Positions 1 to 8,967 are shown, counted from the stretch's first letter. The stretch is 64,000 nt of DNA from an uncultured Oscillospiraceae bacterium (GCA_944385095.1 CALWVS010000002.1:1-64000); one strand, 5' to 3'. Made by a program: numbers and translations. The notes: generated by a model not told the origin, from the sequence alone.

Positions 1-2
1 AT

Positions 3-49
3 GACACCCCCTGATGTAGTCTATTTTCCTACATCAGGGGGTGTTTTGT
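3..49 (+). terminator. Rho-independent terminator of an upstream gene
   Basis: A 16-bp perfect stem (ACACCCCCTGATGTAG pairing with its complement around a 9-nt loop) is followed by TTTT. It probably ends a plus-strand gene lying left of the window. It may also stop transcription from the convergent minus-strand gene, though no U-tract is visible on that side inside the window. Confidence 0.8.
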
Positions 50-97
50 CACTGTCCATTTTTACTGGACCTGTTCAGTTTACCATCAGGGAGCTTT

Positions 98-796
98 TTA
101 TATGCCTCGCAATTCTACATGTTTCACATAGGGGCGGACGGTATCAGCGTATTGTAAAAGAGTTTCTTTGTCATAGGGGTGTAGATTGGAAGTTGGTACC
201 CCATTACGGTCAACAAAAGATTGAATATAGTAGTGGGATGCCCCCTGAATCCATTGCCCAATTTGAACAAAATCAGATATTTCATGAAATTCCTGTACCA
301 CGGTGGTACGAAATTCAAAAGAAATGGAGGCAGAATGTAAAATGTGGATACTTTCTGTAATGGGTGCAGGATTGAAACTGGCTTTTCCAACCGTTTGTGC
401 ATATTTGGATGGGGAATTTTTAATATCCATAGCTACATAATCCAACAGACTTTTTGAGAGCAGGCTGTTAAGATGGTCCGGGTGGGTTCCATTGGTGTCT
501 AGTTTGATGAGGTATCCCATGTTACGAATTTCTGTCAATAGGGTATCCAAGTCGGCATGGAGTAGGGGTTCTCCGCCTGAGATACAGACACCATCCAAAA
601 GCCCCTGTCTTTTTTTCAGAAATTCAAACAATTCTGATGGGGTGATTGTGCCACTGGATGTGGGTTGAATGAGTGGTGCATTGTGACAAAAGGGGCAACA
701 TAAGTCACAGCCACCAAGAAAAATAGTACATGCGGTGTGGTTTGGATAATCCAATAAGGTCAGTTTTTGAAGTCCTTGTATATTCAAATATGACAC
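98..796 (-). CDS. nrdG: Anaerobic ribonucleoside-triphosphate reductase activating protein (radical SAM, NrdG type)
   Basis: This radical-SAM activase would install the glycyl radical on the class III ribonucleotide reductase NrdD. The CxxxCxxC iron-sulfur motif is at about residues 30-37 (CDLCCPFC), and the glycine-rich SAM-binding GGEPLL follows near residue 75. The N-terminal GLQKLTLLDYP is typical of the NrdG2-like branch. The 232-residue length suits that family. The start given is GTG at 796; a TTG at 787, six bases after AGGTG and giving MNIQGLQKLTLLDYP, is equally plausible. The matching nrdD lies 20 kb away on the other strand rather than next to it, so the pairing is an inference. 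Its upstream region shows no clear NrdR box. Confidence 0.88.
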   Translation of the reverse strand: MSYLNIQGLQKLTLLDYPNHTACTIFLGGCDLCCPFCHNAPLIQPTSSGTITPSELFEFLKKRQGLLDGVCISGGEPLLHADLDTLLTEIRNMGYLIKLDTNGTHPDHLNSLLSKSLLDYVAMDIKNSPSKYAQTVGKASFNPAPITESIHILHSASISFEFRTTVVQEFHEISDFVQIGQWIQGASHYYIQSFVDRNGVPTSNLHPYDKETLLQYADTVRPYVKHVELRGI

Positions 797-870
797 CTAC
801 TTTCACTCTCTATTGTGATAAAGTACAAAAGAAGGCAAAATAATTTATGTGTTATTTTATCATGTTACGA

Positions 871-899
871 TTGACTTTTTCAAGGGAGATGGCTATACT
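871..899 (+). promoter_or_regulatory. Sigma-A promoter of the M14 carboxypeptidase gene
   Basis: TTGACT (871-876), a 17-bp spacer and TATACT (894-899) form a near-consensus promoter. The predicted start near 906 lies about 55 bases before the coding start. Confidence 0.7.
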
Positions 900-961
900 A
901 GACCCAAGTTCAATTTAGTCAACTAATGAAATAAATTGAAAAAGAAAGGGAGATGAAGAAC

Positions 962-2434
962 ATGGCAGGAACGAAGTGCAAAAGGGTGTTCAGCATGGGT
1001 TTGGCATTGGCAATGGTGGGGACATTGACCGTTCATGCTGCACCCAGCACAAGCGAGGGAGATATTCTTCTGAATCTGGAAAATCGTCCAGATGCTCCAG
1101 AGAACATTCCAACAAATCTGGATATTGACTGGAATAAACAGTACCGATTTGATGAGATTGAAGCTTATTTGGAGTCCATGGCAGAGGAGTATCCAGAAAT
1201 TACCGAACTATACTCCATTGGTCGTAGTCACCAGGAACGAGATCTGTGGTGTCTGGAAATTACCAATGAGGATGTGCCAAAAGAGGACAAAACTGGAATT
1301 GGTGTGTTTGCCAATATTCACGGTGGTGAGCGTGAGAGCGCGGCTTCTGCTCTGTATACAGCATGGTGGACGGTACTCTGTTCCGAAGATGAGTATGTGC
1401 AGACACTGTTGGATGAGTACATTCTCTATGTCATTCCTGTTATCAATCCAGATGGGTATGAACAGTCTTTTGTTGTTAACACCCGCCAAAATCTGCGTCC
1501 TCGTGACTTAAATGGAGATGGGATTCCATTCAGCGACCCCTATACAGACATTGATGGAGATGGATACATTGCCACCATTTACCGTGGTACTGCCGATGAT
1601 ACCCCATCCACAGAGTTGGAGCAATTTGGTATGGAAAGCTGTGACTGGGATGGAAATGGTATTTTAGGTGATGACCCCAGAAACAGTGGCATTGATATGA
1701 ACCGCAACTTTAACTATCAATGGAACCGCTTTGATATTGAAACGGAAGATACACAGGTGATTGGCAACAATGCGTGGGACAGAGCAGGTCCTGATGCTGC
1801 CAGCGAGCCAGAAGTTGAGGCATTGCAGCAGTTTATGTATAAAACGCCTATGTATGCCCTTGCTACTTTGCACACTGGTATTCAGTGTGTGCTGTATCCT
1901 TGGTGCTATCGCCCCTATGATGCAGAGAATCCAGATGATGCAGAAATTCCATTTATGCAGGAGACTGCTGCAAAAATGGCAGAGGCATTTCAGGAGTACA
2001 CAGGTCGTGGCTTCTACACAAAATCTTCTTATGAGGATTACCCCACATCTGCGGAACTGATTGACTATGCCTACGGTCGATTGAATATTCATGCCTATAC
2101 CATTGAGGTCTATGACCCCGGCAAGTCTGAGGATGGGGATATTGCTGCCTGCAAATGGGAAAACACACTGCCTGAGCCTACATGGGTATTTTATTCCCGT
2201 GAGGAAATTGAGAGCAAGTTGGGACTAGACCCAGATGCCCTGACAGATGAGGAAGGCAATCCTTTGGGAGCAGATGAGGGACTGTGGTTCTATACCAGTT
2301 CCACTGCACAAATGGCAGATCAGGCACCTGAAAATCAGGATGTCATGGTGCGTGGCTGTCGGGATGCCATTTTGACCATGATTGGAAATGAGCCCAGTGG
2401 AAATGGTGCGCAGGTTCCCTATTACTATAAATAA
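962..2434 (+). CDS. Exported M14-family zinc carboxypeptidase
   Basis: This is a secreted metallopeptidase that trims C-terminal residues or cell-wall peptides. A signal peptide covers about residues 1-27, with a basic N-terminus, a hydrophobic core and VHA as cleavage region. The M14 signature is complete: HxxE zinc ligands at about H120/E123 (HGGERE), the NRNF substrate-binding stretch near 247, the third zinc ligand in TLHTG near 304 and the catalytic Glu in YTIEVYD near 382. Between the first and third ligands lie three Asp-rich loops (DLNGDG, DIDGDG, DWDGNG) resembling calcium-binding EF-hand loops. ATG 962 is preferred because AGGGAG at 947-952 sits nine bases upstream; the ATG at 953 abuts it. 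The gene is monocistronic, between its own promoter and a strong terminator. The exact substrate is unknown. Confidence 0.9.
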   Translation: MAGTKCKRVFSMGLALAMVGTLTVHAAPSTSEGDILLNLENRPDAPENIPTNLDIDWNKQYRFDEIEAYLESMAEEYPEITELYSIGRSHQERDLWCLEITNEDVPKEDKTGIGVFANIHGGERESAASALYTAWWTVLCSEDEYVQTLLDEYILYVIPVINPDGYEQSFVVNTRQNLRPRDLNGDGIPFSDPYTDIDGDGYIATIYRGTADDTPSTELEQFGMESCDWDGNGILGDDPRNSGIDMNRNFNYQWNRFDIETEDTQVIGNNAWDRAGPDAASEPEVEALQQFMYKTPMYALATLHTGIQCVLYPWCYRPYDAENPDDAEIPFMQETAAKMAEAFQEYTGRGFYTKSSYEDYPTSAELIDYAYGRLNIHAYTIEVYDPGKSEDGDIAACKWENTLPEPTWVFYSREEIESKLGLDPDALTDEEGNPLGADEGLWFYTSSTAQMADQAPENQDVMVRGCRDAILTMIGNEPSGNGAQVPYYYK

Positions 2435-2441
2435 TCATAGT

Positions 2442-2476
2442 GCAGGTGCAGTTCAATGACTGCACCTGTTGTTTTT
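2442..2476 (+). terminator. Rho-independent terminator after the carboxypeptidase gene
   Basis: Stem CAGGTGCAGT/ACTGCACCTG with a 6-nt loop, followed by TTGTTTTT. Confidence 0.88.
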
Positions 2477-2531
2477 CGTTGAAAAACATGGTAAAATAAC
2501 TCCCAACGCTGACGGTGAGGAGTAACAAATT

Positions 2532-3002
2532 ATGCCATACGCAATTTTAGTGGTACTTTTGGTGGGTTTGGACCAGTTGGTAAAACATCTGGTTGTACAG
2601 AATATTTCTATGGGAGAGCATGTCCCATTTCTTCCCCATATTTTAGATTTGACCTATGTACAAAACACGGGGGCTGCATTTTCTATTTTTGCAGAACATA
2701 CATGGCTGCTTACATTGATTTCCCTTGTCATGTCTGTAGTGTTGGCAGTTGCACTGTGGAAAGGTTTTTTTAGACATCCTTTTGGACGTACCATGTTGGC
2801 TTTGCTTTTGGCAGGAGCCATTGGCAATCTAATAGACAGAGCTACTCTTGGTTATGTGGTAGATATGTTCCATGTGCTGTTTGTGAATTTTGCCGTGTTC
2901 AATGTGGCTGACATCTGTGTTGTAGTTGGTGGAATTGGTGGTGCAGTGTACTATGTACTGTTTGCAGAAAAGCTGGAGAAAAAGGGAGGCACAGAGCAGT
3001 GA
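2532..3002 (+). CDS. lspA: Lipoprotein signal peptidase (signal peptidase II)
   Basis: This membrane aspartyl protease cleaves the signal peptide of diacylglyceryl-modified prolipoproteins. The 156-residue protein has four hydrophobic segments and all conserved family blocks: VQNTGAAFS near residue 37, GNLIDR near 97 containing the first catalytic Asp, and FNVADICVVVG near 121 with the second Asp. GGTGAGG lies ahead of the ATG. The stop codon overlaps the GTG start of rluD by four bases, a translationally coupled lspA-rluD pair common in Firmicutes. Confidence 0.96.
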   Translation: MPYAILVVLLVGLDQLVKHLVVQNISMGEHVPFLPHILDLTYVQNTGAAFSIFAEHTWLLTLISLVMSVVLAVALWKGFFRHPFGRTMLALLLAGAIGNLIDRATLGYVVDMFHVLFVNFAVFNVADICVVVGGIGGAVYYVLFAEKLEKKGGTEQ

Positions 3003-3907
3003 CCCAGGTGACATTAACCGCGGATAAAACAGGGGAAAGAGCAGATGCTTTTCTGGCAAGATGTGTGGAAGGGCTGACCCGCTCCGCAGCCCAAAGGCTG
3101 CTGGAGGAGGGAGCTGTCACCTGTTATAGTAAAATATTAAAGAAAAATGACAAATTAAATGAGGGGGATACTGTGATTCTTGTGCTGCCTGAGCCGGAAG
3201 TGGTGGATATAAAACCCCAGAACATTCCCTTAGATGTGGTATATGAAGACGAAGATGTAATTGTAGTCAATAAACCGGTGGGTTTGGTAGTGCATCCTGC
3301 ACCGGGGCATCCAGACGGTACCTTAGTGAATGCGTTGCTCTATCACTGTGGAGACAGTTTATCTGGTATCAATGGGGAATTGAGACCTGGTATTGTACAC
3401 AGAATTGACCGTGATACCTCTGGTCTGATCATTGCAGCCAAGAACGACAGGGCACATCTGGCACTGGCGCAGCAGTTACAGGACCATTCTCTGGCAAGGG
3501 TATATGAAGCCATTGCAGTGGGCAATTTTCGAGAGGATGAGGGGACGATTTGTGCCCCCATTGGACGTCATCCCATCGACCGAAAGAAAATGGCAGTTGA
3601 CCATAAAAACGGCAGGGAGGCTGTGACACATTGGAAGGTGCTTGCCCGATATCCCGGTTACACCCATATAGAATGTCGTTTGGAGACAGGGAGAACCCAT
3701 CAAATTCGTGTACATATGGCATCTGTGGGGCATCCTCTGTTGGGAGATGTGGTGTATGGAAATAAAAAGCCCTATGGCGGGTTGGCTGGGCAGTGTCTCC
3801 ATGCAAGAAAATTAAAATTTGTGCATCCATCCACTCAAAAACTGGTAGAGCTGGAGTGCCCTCTGCCTGACTGGTTTGAACAGGTTTTAAAGAAAATAAA
3901 CAGATGA
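2999..3907 (+). CDS. rluD: RluD-family 23S rRNA pseudouridine synthase
   Basis: The enzyme isomerises uridine to pseudouridine in 23S rRNA. An S4 RNA-binding domain covers about residues 12-75. The catalytic domain carries HRIDRDTSGL near residue 137, whose Asp is the nucleophile, and the RTHQIRVHM block near 233. At 302 residues it has standard RluD/YlyB length. It starts with GTG inside the lspA stop region, so it should be translationally coupled. Which uridines it modifies cannot be told from sequence; the family includes RluC and RluD types. Confidence 0.92.
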   Translation: MTQVTLTADKTGERADAFLARCVEGLTRSAAQRLLEEGAVTCYSKILKKNDKLNEGDTVILVLPEPEVVDIKPQNIPLDVVYEDEDVIVVNKPVGLVVHPAPGHPDGTLVNALLYHCGDSLSGINGELRPGIVHRIDRDTSGLIIAAKNDRAHLALAQQLQDHSLARVYEAIAVGNFREDEGTICAPIGRHPIDRKKMAVDHKNGREAVTHWKVLARYPGYTHIECRLETGRTHQIRVHMASVGHPLLGDVVYGNKKPYGGLAGQCLHARKLKFVHPSTQKLVELECPLPDWFEQVLKKINR

Positions 3908-3943
3908 AAAAATCCGTGTGTCAGTTTTGATACACGGATTCTT
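3905..3943. terminator. Bidirectional terminator between rluD and the CBS-domain gene
   Basis: AATCCGTGT/ACACGGATT hairpin. The better U-tract (TTTTTT) is on the minus strand, ending the CBS-domain transcript; the plus strand has CTTTC. Confidence 0.75.
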
Positions 3944-3980
3944 TCATCTGTGGGTTTAGATGGGAGAAAAAATAAGGATG

Positions 3981-4409
3981 TCATCGACGAACAATATTTT
4001 CTGAAATTTTTCCCAGTGCCTGAGCCGCTTCCATGTCAAAACGTTGGCTGCGTGCAATGTCTGCCAGTGACAGGACACCTACAAGTTTTCCATTGTCTAC
4101 AACGGGAAGTCTGCGTACTTGTTTGGAAGCCATCAGAGCAATGGCCTCCTGCCCATTCTGTTGGGCAGAGATGGTGGTACAGCCTCGAGACATAATTTCT
4201 CTGACAGGGGTCTGGGCGGGGTCCTCCTCAGCAGCGATACAGCGTAGAATTATGTCCCGATCTGTAACCATACCACGCAGACGACCATCAGCACTGCATA
4301 CGGGCAGGGCTCCTATGTTGTGGTGGCTGAGTAGTTTGGCTGCCAATGCCACAGAGGAGGATGGCTCCACTGTAATGACATTGGGGTTCATCATCGCTTG
4401 TACCTTCAC
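3981..4409 (-). CDS. Tandem CBS-domain protein
   Basis: The 142-residue protein consists of two CBS domains (about residues 5-62 and 70-128) forming one Bateman module, a fold that binds adenosyl ligands such as AMP, ATP or SAM. No catalytic domain is attached. Motifs such as VTDRDI in the first repeat and GVLSLADIAR in the second are typical of stand-alone CBS proteins. A GTG start at 4409 is chosen because AAGGAG lies a few bases upstream; the longer open frame has no such site. The gene is monocistronic, convergent with rluD and divergent from the next gene. Ligand and target are unknown. Confidence 0.85.
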   Translation of the reverse strand: MKVQAMMNPNVITVEPSSSVALAAKLLSHHNIGALPVCSADGRLRGMVTDRDIILRCIAAEEDPAQTPVREIMSRGCTTISAQQNGQEAIALMASKQVRRLPVVDNGKLVGVLSLADIARSQRFDMEAAQALGKISENIVRR

Positions 4410-4589
4410 ACAATCACTCCTTACAAGTAGATAAATGGAGTGTACCCAAACAAAAGCACATTCATAATTAGAATTCGTCTTTACTAAATTTTTATGGAAT
4501 TGTTTTGTTATTTCGGTTGCATTTTCCATAGAAAACAGGTATACTTGCATCATTTCAAAGGACGCTTTTCAACAAAGGAGAATATTGCA

Positions 4590-6314
4590 GTGAAAAAGTC
4601 AGAACAATCGGGAAAACCGAAGGGCAGTATCAAACAAATTTTGATTAACCTATTGGTTACTGCCGTAGTGGGAGCAGTTTATTTCTACATCTCCCTGCCA
4701 GCCATTAACTTACAGGCAAATGAGTTCTATAGTTTTGTGATGGTACTATGTGTTGCCTATGTCCTGTCCGCACTTGTGACCTCTGGCTTTCAGACACAGA
4801 TGAGTGCATCTGGAAAGGGGCAGGTCAAAACCTACTTTCATTTCATCAAACAGCGTTGTCTGCCAGTAGGGATTTTGTTGGCGGCTATGATTGTCATTGC
4901 TGTAGCAGGGCAAATCATTTCTATGCCTATCTTTCGGGCAGGGGCATATCGGGATTTGTTGACTGTGGAGAGTGGAGAATTTGCACAGGATATCAGTCAG
5001 ATTTCCTTTAATGAAATCCCCACACTGGACAAGTATTCCGCTGAATATTTAGGGGACCGGCAGATGGGAACCTTAAGTGATATGGTCAGTCAGTTTGAGT
5101 ATGCAGGAAACTCAACTCAGATTAACTATCAGGGTCGCCCTGTGCGTGTGGCACCCATTGCCTATGCAGATTTGATTAAATGGTTTACCAACCGTGGAAC
5201 AGGGCTGCCTGCCTATGTGCTGGTAGACATGGTCACACAGGAGGCACAAGTCATTCGACTCAATGAAGGGATGAAGTATTCTTTTTCTGAGCCGCTGAAC
5301 CGTAATATTATGCGTCATCTGCGTTTCCAGTACCCCACTTTCATGTTCTCTACCCCACGTTTTGAAATTGATGAGGATGGTCAACCCTGGTGGATTGCCC
5401 CTAAAGTGGTAAAAACCATTGGACTGTTTGGCGGTGTGGATATTCAGGGGGCTGTTCTGTGCAATGCCATTACAGGAGAGAGCCAGTACTATGAGGAAGT
5501 CCCCACTTGGGTGGACAATGTATATACTCCTCAGCTCATTATGCAGCAGTATGACTATCATGGAACTTTGGTCAATGGATTTATCAACTCCATCTTAGGT
5601 CAGCGTGATGTAACAGTAACCACGACAGGATACAATTACATTGCCTTGAATGATGATGTGTATGTATACACAGGGGTCACATCTGCCAACTCTGACCAGT
5701 CCAATCTTGGTTTTCTGCTGTCCAATCAGCGTACAAAGGAGACCATCTTCTATGATGCCCCTGGTGCCACTGAAGTGGCAGCTCAGGCATCTGCGGAAGG
5801 TGTGGTGCAGGACTTAGGATACAAAGCCACATTCCCATTGCTCATCAATGTGGCAGGGCAACCCACCTATTTTATTCCTTTGCAGGATAATACCTTATTG
5901 GTGAAAAGCTATGCAATGGTCAATGTGGCACAGTATCAGATTGTAGCCACTGGTTCTACTGTGTCCCAGTGTGAACAGCAATATATTCGTATGTTGTCAG
6001 AAAAGGGGATTACACAGGAGGAAGCATTGCCCCAGACACAGGCGACAGGTACTGTGGCAGAAATCCGTTCAGCAGTGTTGGACGGAAACACATGGTATTA
6101 TGTACGGCTGGAGGGAGAACAGGTATTTTATGCCTTGTCTGCTGCTCAAAATCAGTTGGCAGTGATTCTTAATGTGGGAGACAAAGTTACCATCGACCAT
6201 GCAGTAAGTGAGGTAGAATCCAGTATTTTGGATGGATACTCTTTGAGTATCTCAGGAAAAAGTTCTGTAAACCCACAAACGGAACTGACATTGCCAGAGA
6301 CAACAGTATCATAA
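4590..6314 (+). CDS. Uncharacterised membrane-anchored protein
   Basis: I do not recognise the family. The 574-residue product has a short basic N-terminus, then three hydrophobic segments (about residues 15-37, 46-68 and 92-113). The remaining roughly 460 residues are hydrophilic and probably extracytoplasmic, with many aromatic and beta-prone stretches. The C-terminal 80 residues (VRLEGEQVFYALSAAQ and IDHAVSEVESS) look like a small beta-barrel, but this is a guess. GTG 4590 is chosen because AAAGGAG precedes it by nine bases. It is a single-gene unit followed by a strong terminator. Confidence 0.75.
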   Translation: MKKSEQSGKPKGSIKQILINLLVTAVVGAVYFYISLPAINLQANEFYSFVMVLCVAYVLSALVTSGFQTQMSASGKGQVKTYFHFIKQRCLPVGILLAAMIVIAVAGQIISMPIFRAGAYRDLLTVESGEFAQDISQISFNEIPTLDKYSAEYLGDRQMGTLSDMVSQFEYAGNSTQINYQGRPVRVAPIAYADLIKWFTNRGTGLPAYVLVDMVTQEAQVIRLNEGMKYSFSEPLNRNIMRHLRFQYPTFMFSTPRFEIDEDGQPWWIAPKVVKTIGLFGGVDIQGAVLCNAITGESQYYEEVPTWVDNVYTPQLIMQQYDYHGTLVNGFINSILGQRDVTVTTTGYNYIALNDDVYVYTGVTSANSDQSNLGFLLSNQRTKETIFYDAPGATEVAAQASAEGVVQDLGYKATFPLLINVAGQPTYFIPLQDNTLLVKSYAMVNVAQYQIVATGSTVSQCEQQYIRMLSEKGITQEEALPQTQATGTVAEIRSAVLDGNTWYYVRLEGEQVFYALSAAQNQLAVILNVGDKVTIDHAVSEVESSILDGYSLSISGKSSVNPQTELTLPETTVS

Positions 6315-6320
6315 CATATG

Positions 6321-6364
6321 AAAAACCGACAGAAGTTGAACTACAACTTTTGTCGGTTTTTTGT
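6321..6364 (+). terminator. Rho-independent terminator
   Basis: AAAACCGACA...GAAGTTG pairs with CAACTT...TGTCGGTTTT, followed by TTTTTGTTG. Confidence 0.85.
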
Positions 6365-6410
6365 TGAAAGATGGTGGTATGAAAGAAACTGTCCAGTCTA
6401 TAATGTGTGA

Positions 6411-7734
6411 TTATTTAAACAAAATGGTATAAAGTCCAGAAGCAGTCATAATCAATGCAAAAATATAACTAATGGTCATACAAATACGCAACACAGTGGG
6501 TTTTTTATATCCTTTGTTTACATCCTCACGCCATAAAAGCAACAGTACAAAGAGACCACCCACAGGAGTGGCAATGGAGGTAGCAATATTTGCTAAAAAG
6601 ATAAGCTGTGTGGGGGAACCATTAAAACTATAGCATACACACATGGCAAACAGGAGACAGATTAAACAGCCAATCCGAATGAATTTGGATTCAAGAGCCA
6701 CAGACTTATCCAACCCTGCACCTAGCAGCACCATGCCACGCTGGGTATTTGCCAGTAGAGAGGAGAAACCGGCACCGAGCAAAGCGAGACCCATAATATA
6801 CCGTGCTGCGGAACCCATAATGGGAACCAGTAGTTCTGCCAACTGTACAGGCGTTTTAATGGACAGTCCCTGTGGGTGGAGCACAATGTCCATTTTATGT
6901 GAGCCATATAGTTCCTTTGTTGGACAGTCCCTGTGGGTGGAGCACAATGGCGCCCACCAGAATAATGGAGGAAGATATAAGTACAACACTGATGACATGA
7001 ACTAGGGCATCAGTGAACATGACACCATTAAATAAATCATCCTTATTCCATTTTTTCTCTTTGCCAAGATAGGTTGCATAAATGCCCGCTGTCACAGAAG
7101 CGTTGGTGGAAATAAAAGCCAGTGCAGTGGACAGGCTGCCTTCTGGAACTTGAAAACTGACCAGTCCTTTCCCAAATGAAAACCAGTCTGGACCACCTGT
7201 TCCAATCAATGTGATATAGAAGGAGAGAATCATGACCAAAATGCAGAGTGTAATAATTTTCTCTACTTTAGAGTAGACATTCTTTGCGAAATAGCAGTAG
7301 AGCACCACAGCAATCATAACAAGAGAACCAATTTTCCAGTCGATTCCAAAGATAAGATTCATGCCAGCACCAGTGCCAGAAATATTTCCCATTGTAAAAA
7401 ACAAACAGGACAAAAACACAGCAATTCCGACTACATAAGAAGCCAGTTTGCCATAGTATGTTCGGATGGCGTGAATAGTTGGCATACCAGTTGTAATTGC
7501 CAGACGGTTGGTGGTCATCATAAAGGTAATACCCATAAAAATAATGGGTATAATCAGCCATATTAGGGCATAGCCATAGTCGGCACCCAACATGGCCGCA
7601 GTGGTCACTGCACCAGGACCAATGACAATACCAGTTGCCACCAGACCTGGACCAATACGTTTGAGTAGTTGGCTCAATGGCAGACGCTTGATGTCTGCAC
7701 CATACTCAGTTACAACACCTGTGTTTTCTTCCAT
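6411..7734 (-). pseudogene. Nramp-like transporter, frameshifted by a 61-bp repeat insertion
   Basis: This is an Nramp/SLC11-fold membrane transporter broken into two overlapping reading frames: residues 1-279 in one (6895-7734) and the C-terminal part in another (to 6411). A 29-bp sequence occurs twice (6860-6888 and 6921-6949), 61 bp apart. Removing one copy plus the 32-bp spacer restores one frame of about 420 residues running VGAIVLHPQGLSIKTPVQ, the normal family length. TM1 reads IGPGAVTTA where metal transporters have DPGN, and TM6 reads TNASVTAGIY where they have MPH. Classical metal coordination is therefore absent. It follows the DapA-family gene on the same strand, preceded by AAGGAG, suggesting it imports the aldolase substrate (inference). 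Natural mutation, phase switching or assembly error remain possible. Confidence 0.8.
6860..6949. repeat. 29-bp direct repeat with 32-bp spacer (A-B-A) inside the transporter gene
   Basis: Copies at 6860-6888 and 6921-6949 are identical and both encode IVLHPQGLS, in different frames. The spacer is bordered by the inverted hexamers TGTCCA and TGGACA. Recombination between copies would delete 61 bp and restore the reading frame. Confidence 0.9.
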
Positions 7735-7835
7735 TGTGCATTCTCCTTACTAAAAATTAGGGCAGGATATGATAAAATTCGATATCCTGCCCACAAAAAC
7801 TGTGAAATTGAATGCCTGTTTGGTATGGTTTAAGC

Positions 7836-8807
7836 TTACTTGTACTGGCTCATATCAACAGCAGGAAGCTGGCTGCGCTCCAGTCCCTGAGCAACCCAGT
7901 CTTTTTCCTCCTGATTGAGGGGCAGAACAGGTTTACGCATCAGAGCATTGGAGAAAATGCCACGCTGATAGAGAGCCTCCTTCAGACGGGCATGGGCTTC
8001 ACCGGAGGGCTGACCACCGCCATAGATAGCCTGAGAGATGTGATAAATACGGTTGGACCAATCCTGAGCTTCCTTGAGAGTATGCTTGTCAGGGTTTGCA
8101 AAGACTTCACGGGCAGGGCAGATAATTTCAGGCACACAGCCAGCAAAGCCAATCAGGGCACCATCCATTCCGGGGAACCAGCTTACACACAGAGTTTCAT
8201 CATGGCAGGTAATCAGGGAGATATCAGGGCACTCCTGACGAAGCAGACGTACATCATGCTCATAGATGGAGGTGACTCTGGTGCCCATCTTAATGCATTT
8301 TACATGGTCGATTTCTTTGCACATCTTAATGAGAGTTTCAACAGGATAGAAAGCCTTAGAGGTAGCAGGATACAGATGAATGATAATATCAATGTCAGCA
8401 CCTTCTGCCACATCCTTTACATACTGGAAGGGGGCATCAGGGTGCATACCAAAGCGCAGCCACATGTGAGGAGGCATGAGCAGAATACCATCTGCACCAG
8501 CAGCCTTGGCTTCGGCAGCCATTTCAATGGATTCCTGAGTATTCTCGCAGTTAATACCAGAGATAATGGTCATCACATCGCCACATTCTTCTGCGCAAAT
8601 CTCCACAACACGTTTGCGCTCAGCACGAGTAAGACCTGTGATTTCGCCTGTATGACCATTGCAGACCAGACCATCCATGCCCTTGCCGTAGAAACTCTTA
8701 ATCCAGCGCAGATATGCACGGAATTCAGGCTCATTGATAGAGAAGTCATCATTCAGAGGGACAGAAACTGCTGGAAAAATAGTTTTAAAAGTTTTGACCT
8801 TTGCCAT
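7836..8807 (-). CDS. DapA-family (dihydrodipicolinate synthase/N-acetylneuraminate lyase superfamily) aldolase
   Basis: This class I aldolase of the DHDPS superfamily cleaves or condenses a 2-oxo acid through a Schiff base. The 323-residue barrel shows GHTGEITGLT (residues 51-60, the family GxTGE loop), the active-site Tyr146 in HLYPATSK and the Schiff-base Lys173 in CIKMG. Substitutions around these (His52, and Thr149-Lys151 where DapA has PxR) argue against lysine biosynthesis. ATG with AAGGAG upstream. It lies directly upstream of the Nramp-like transporter and divergent from a LacI regulator, with LacI-type operators in its promoter. A catabolic role on a sugar acid or similar compound is therefore likely (inference); the substrate is unknown. 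Confidence 0.85.
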   Translation of the reverse strand: MAKVKTFKTIFPAVSVPLNDDFSINEPEFRAYLRWIKSFYGKGMDGLVCNGHTGEITGLTRAERKRVVEICAEECGDVMTIISGINCENTQESIEMAAEAKAAGADGILLMPPHMWLRFGMHPDAPFQYVKDVAEGADIDIIIHLYPATSKAFYPVETLIKMCKEIDHVKCIKMGTRVTSIYEHDVRLLRQECPDISLITCHDETLCVSWFPGMDGALIGFAGCVPEIICPAREVFANPDKHTLKEAQDWSNRIYHISQAIYGGGQPSGEAHARLKEALYQRGIFSNALMRKPVLPLNQEEKDWVAQGLERSQLPAVDMSQYK

Positions 8808-8913
8808 AATACGACACTCCTTATTTCAATCAACAATCAACATGGAAGACAAGATTTTTACAACAGGAACTTACAGAACTCTACAGAACTATTGCGCGCC
8901 ATACTCTGTTTCT

Positions 8914-8967
8914 GCAATCGTTTGCCTTATGTGCCCACATTATGACACAGCAAACGTTTGGTGTCAA
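8914..8967 (-). promoter_or_regulatory. Promoter and LacI-type operators of the aldolase/transporter operon
   Basis: On the minus strand, TTGACA (8962-8967), a 17-bp spacer and CATAAT (8939-8944) form a strong promoter. The spacer contains the perfect palindrome CAAACGTTTG (8951-8960), and a second site GCAATCGTTTGC (8914-8925) lies just after the start point. The sites share the CG-centred palindrome recognised by LacI/GalR proteins, so the divergent regulator probably represses here. Confidence 0.75.

Noticed and set aside
7812-8945. Long plus-strand open frame opposite the DapA-family gene
   Set aside because: It mirrors a gene with clear family motifs, and its own translation shows no domain and poor codon use.
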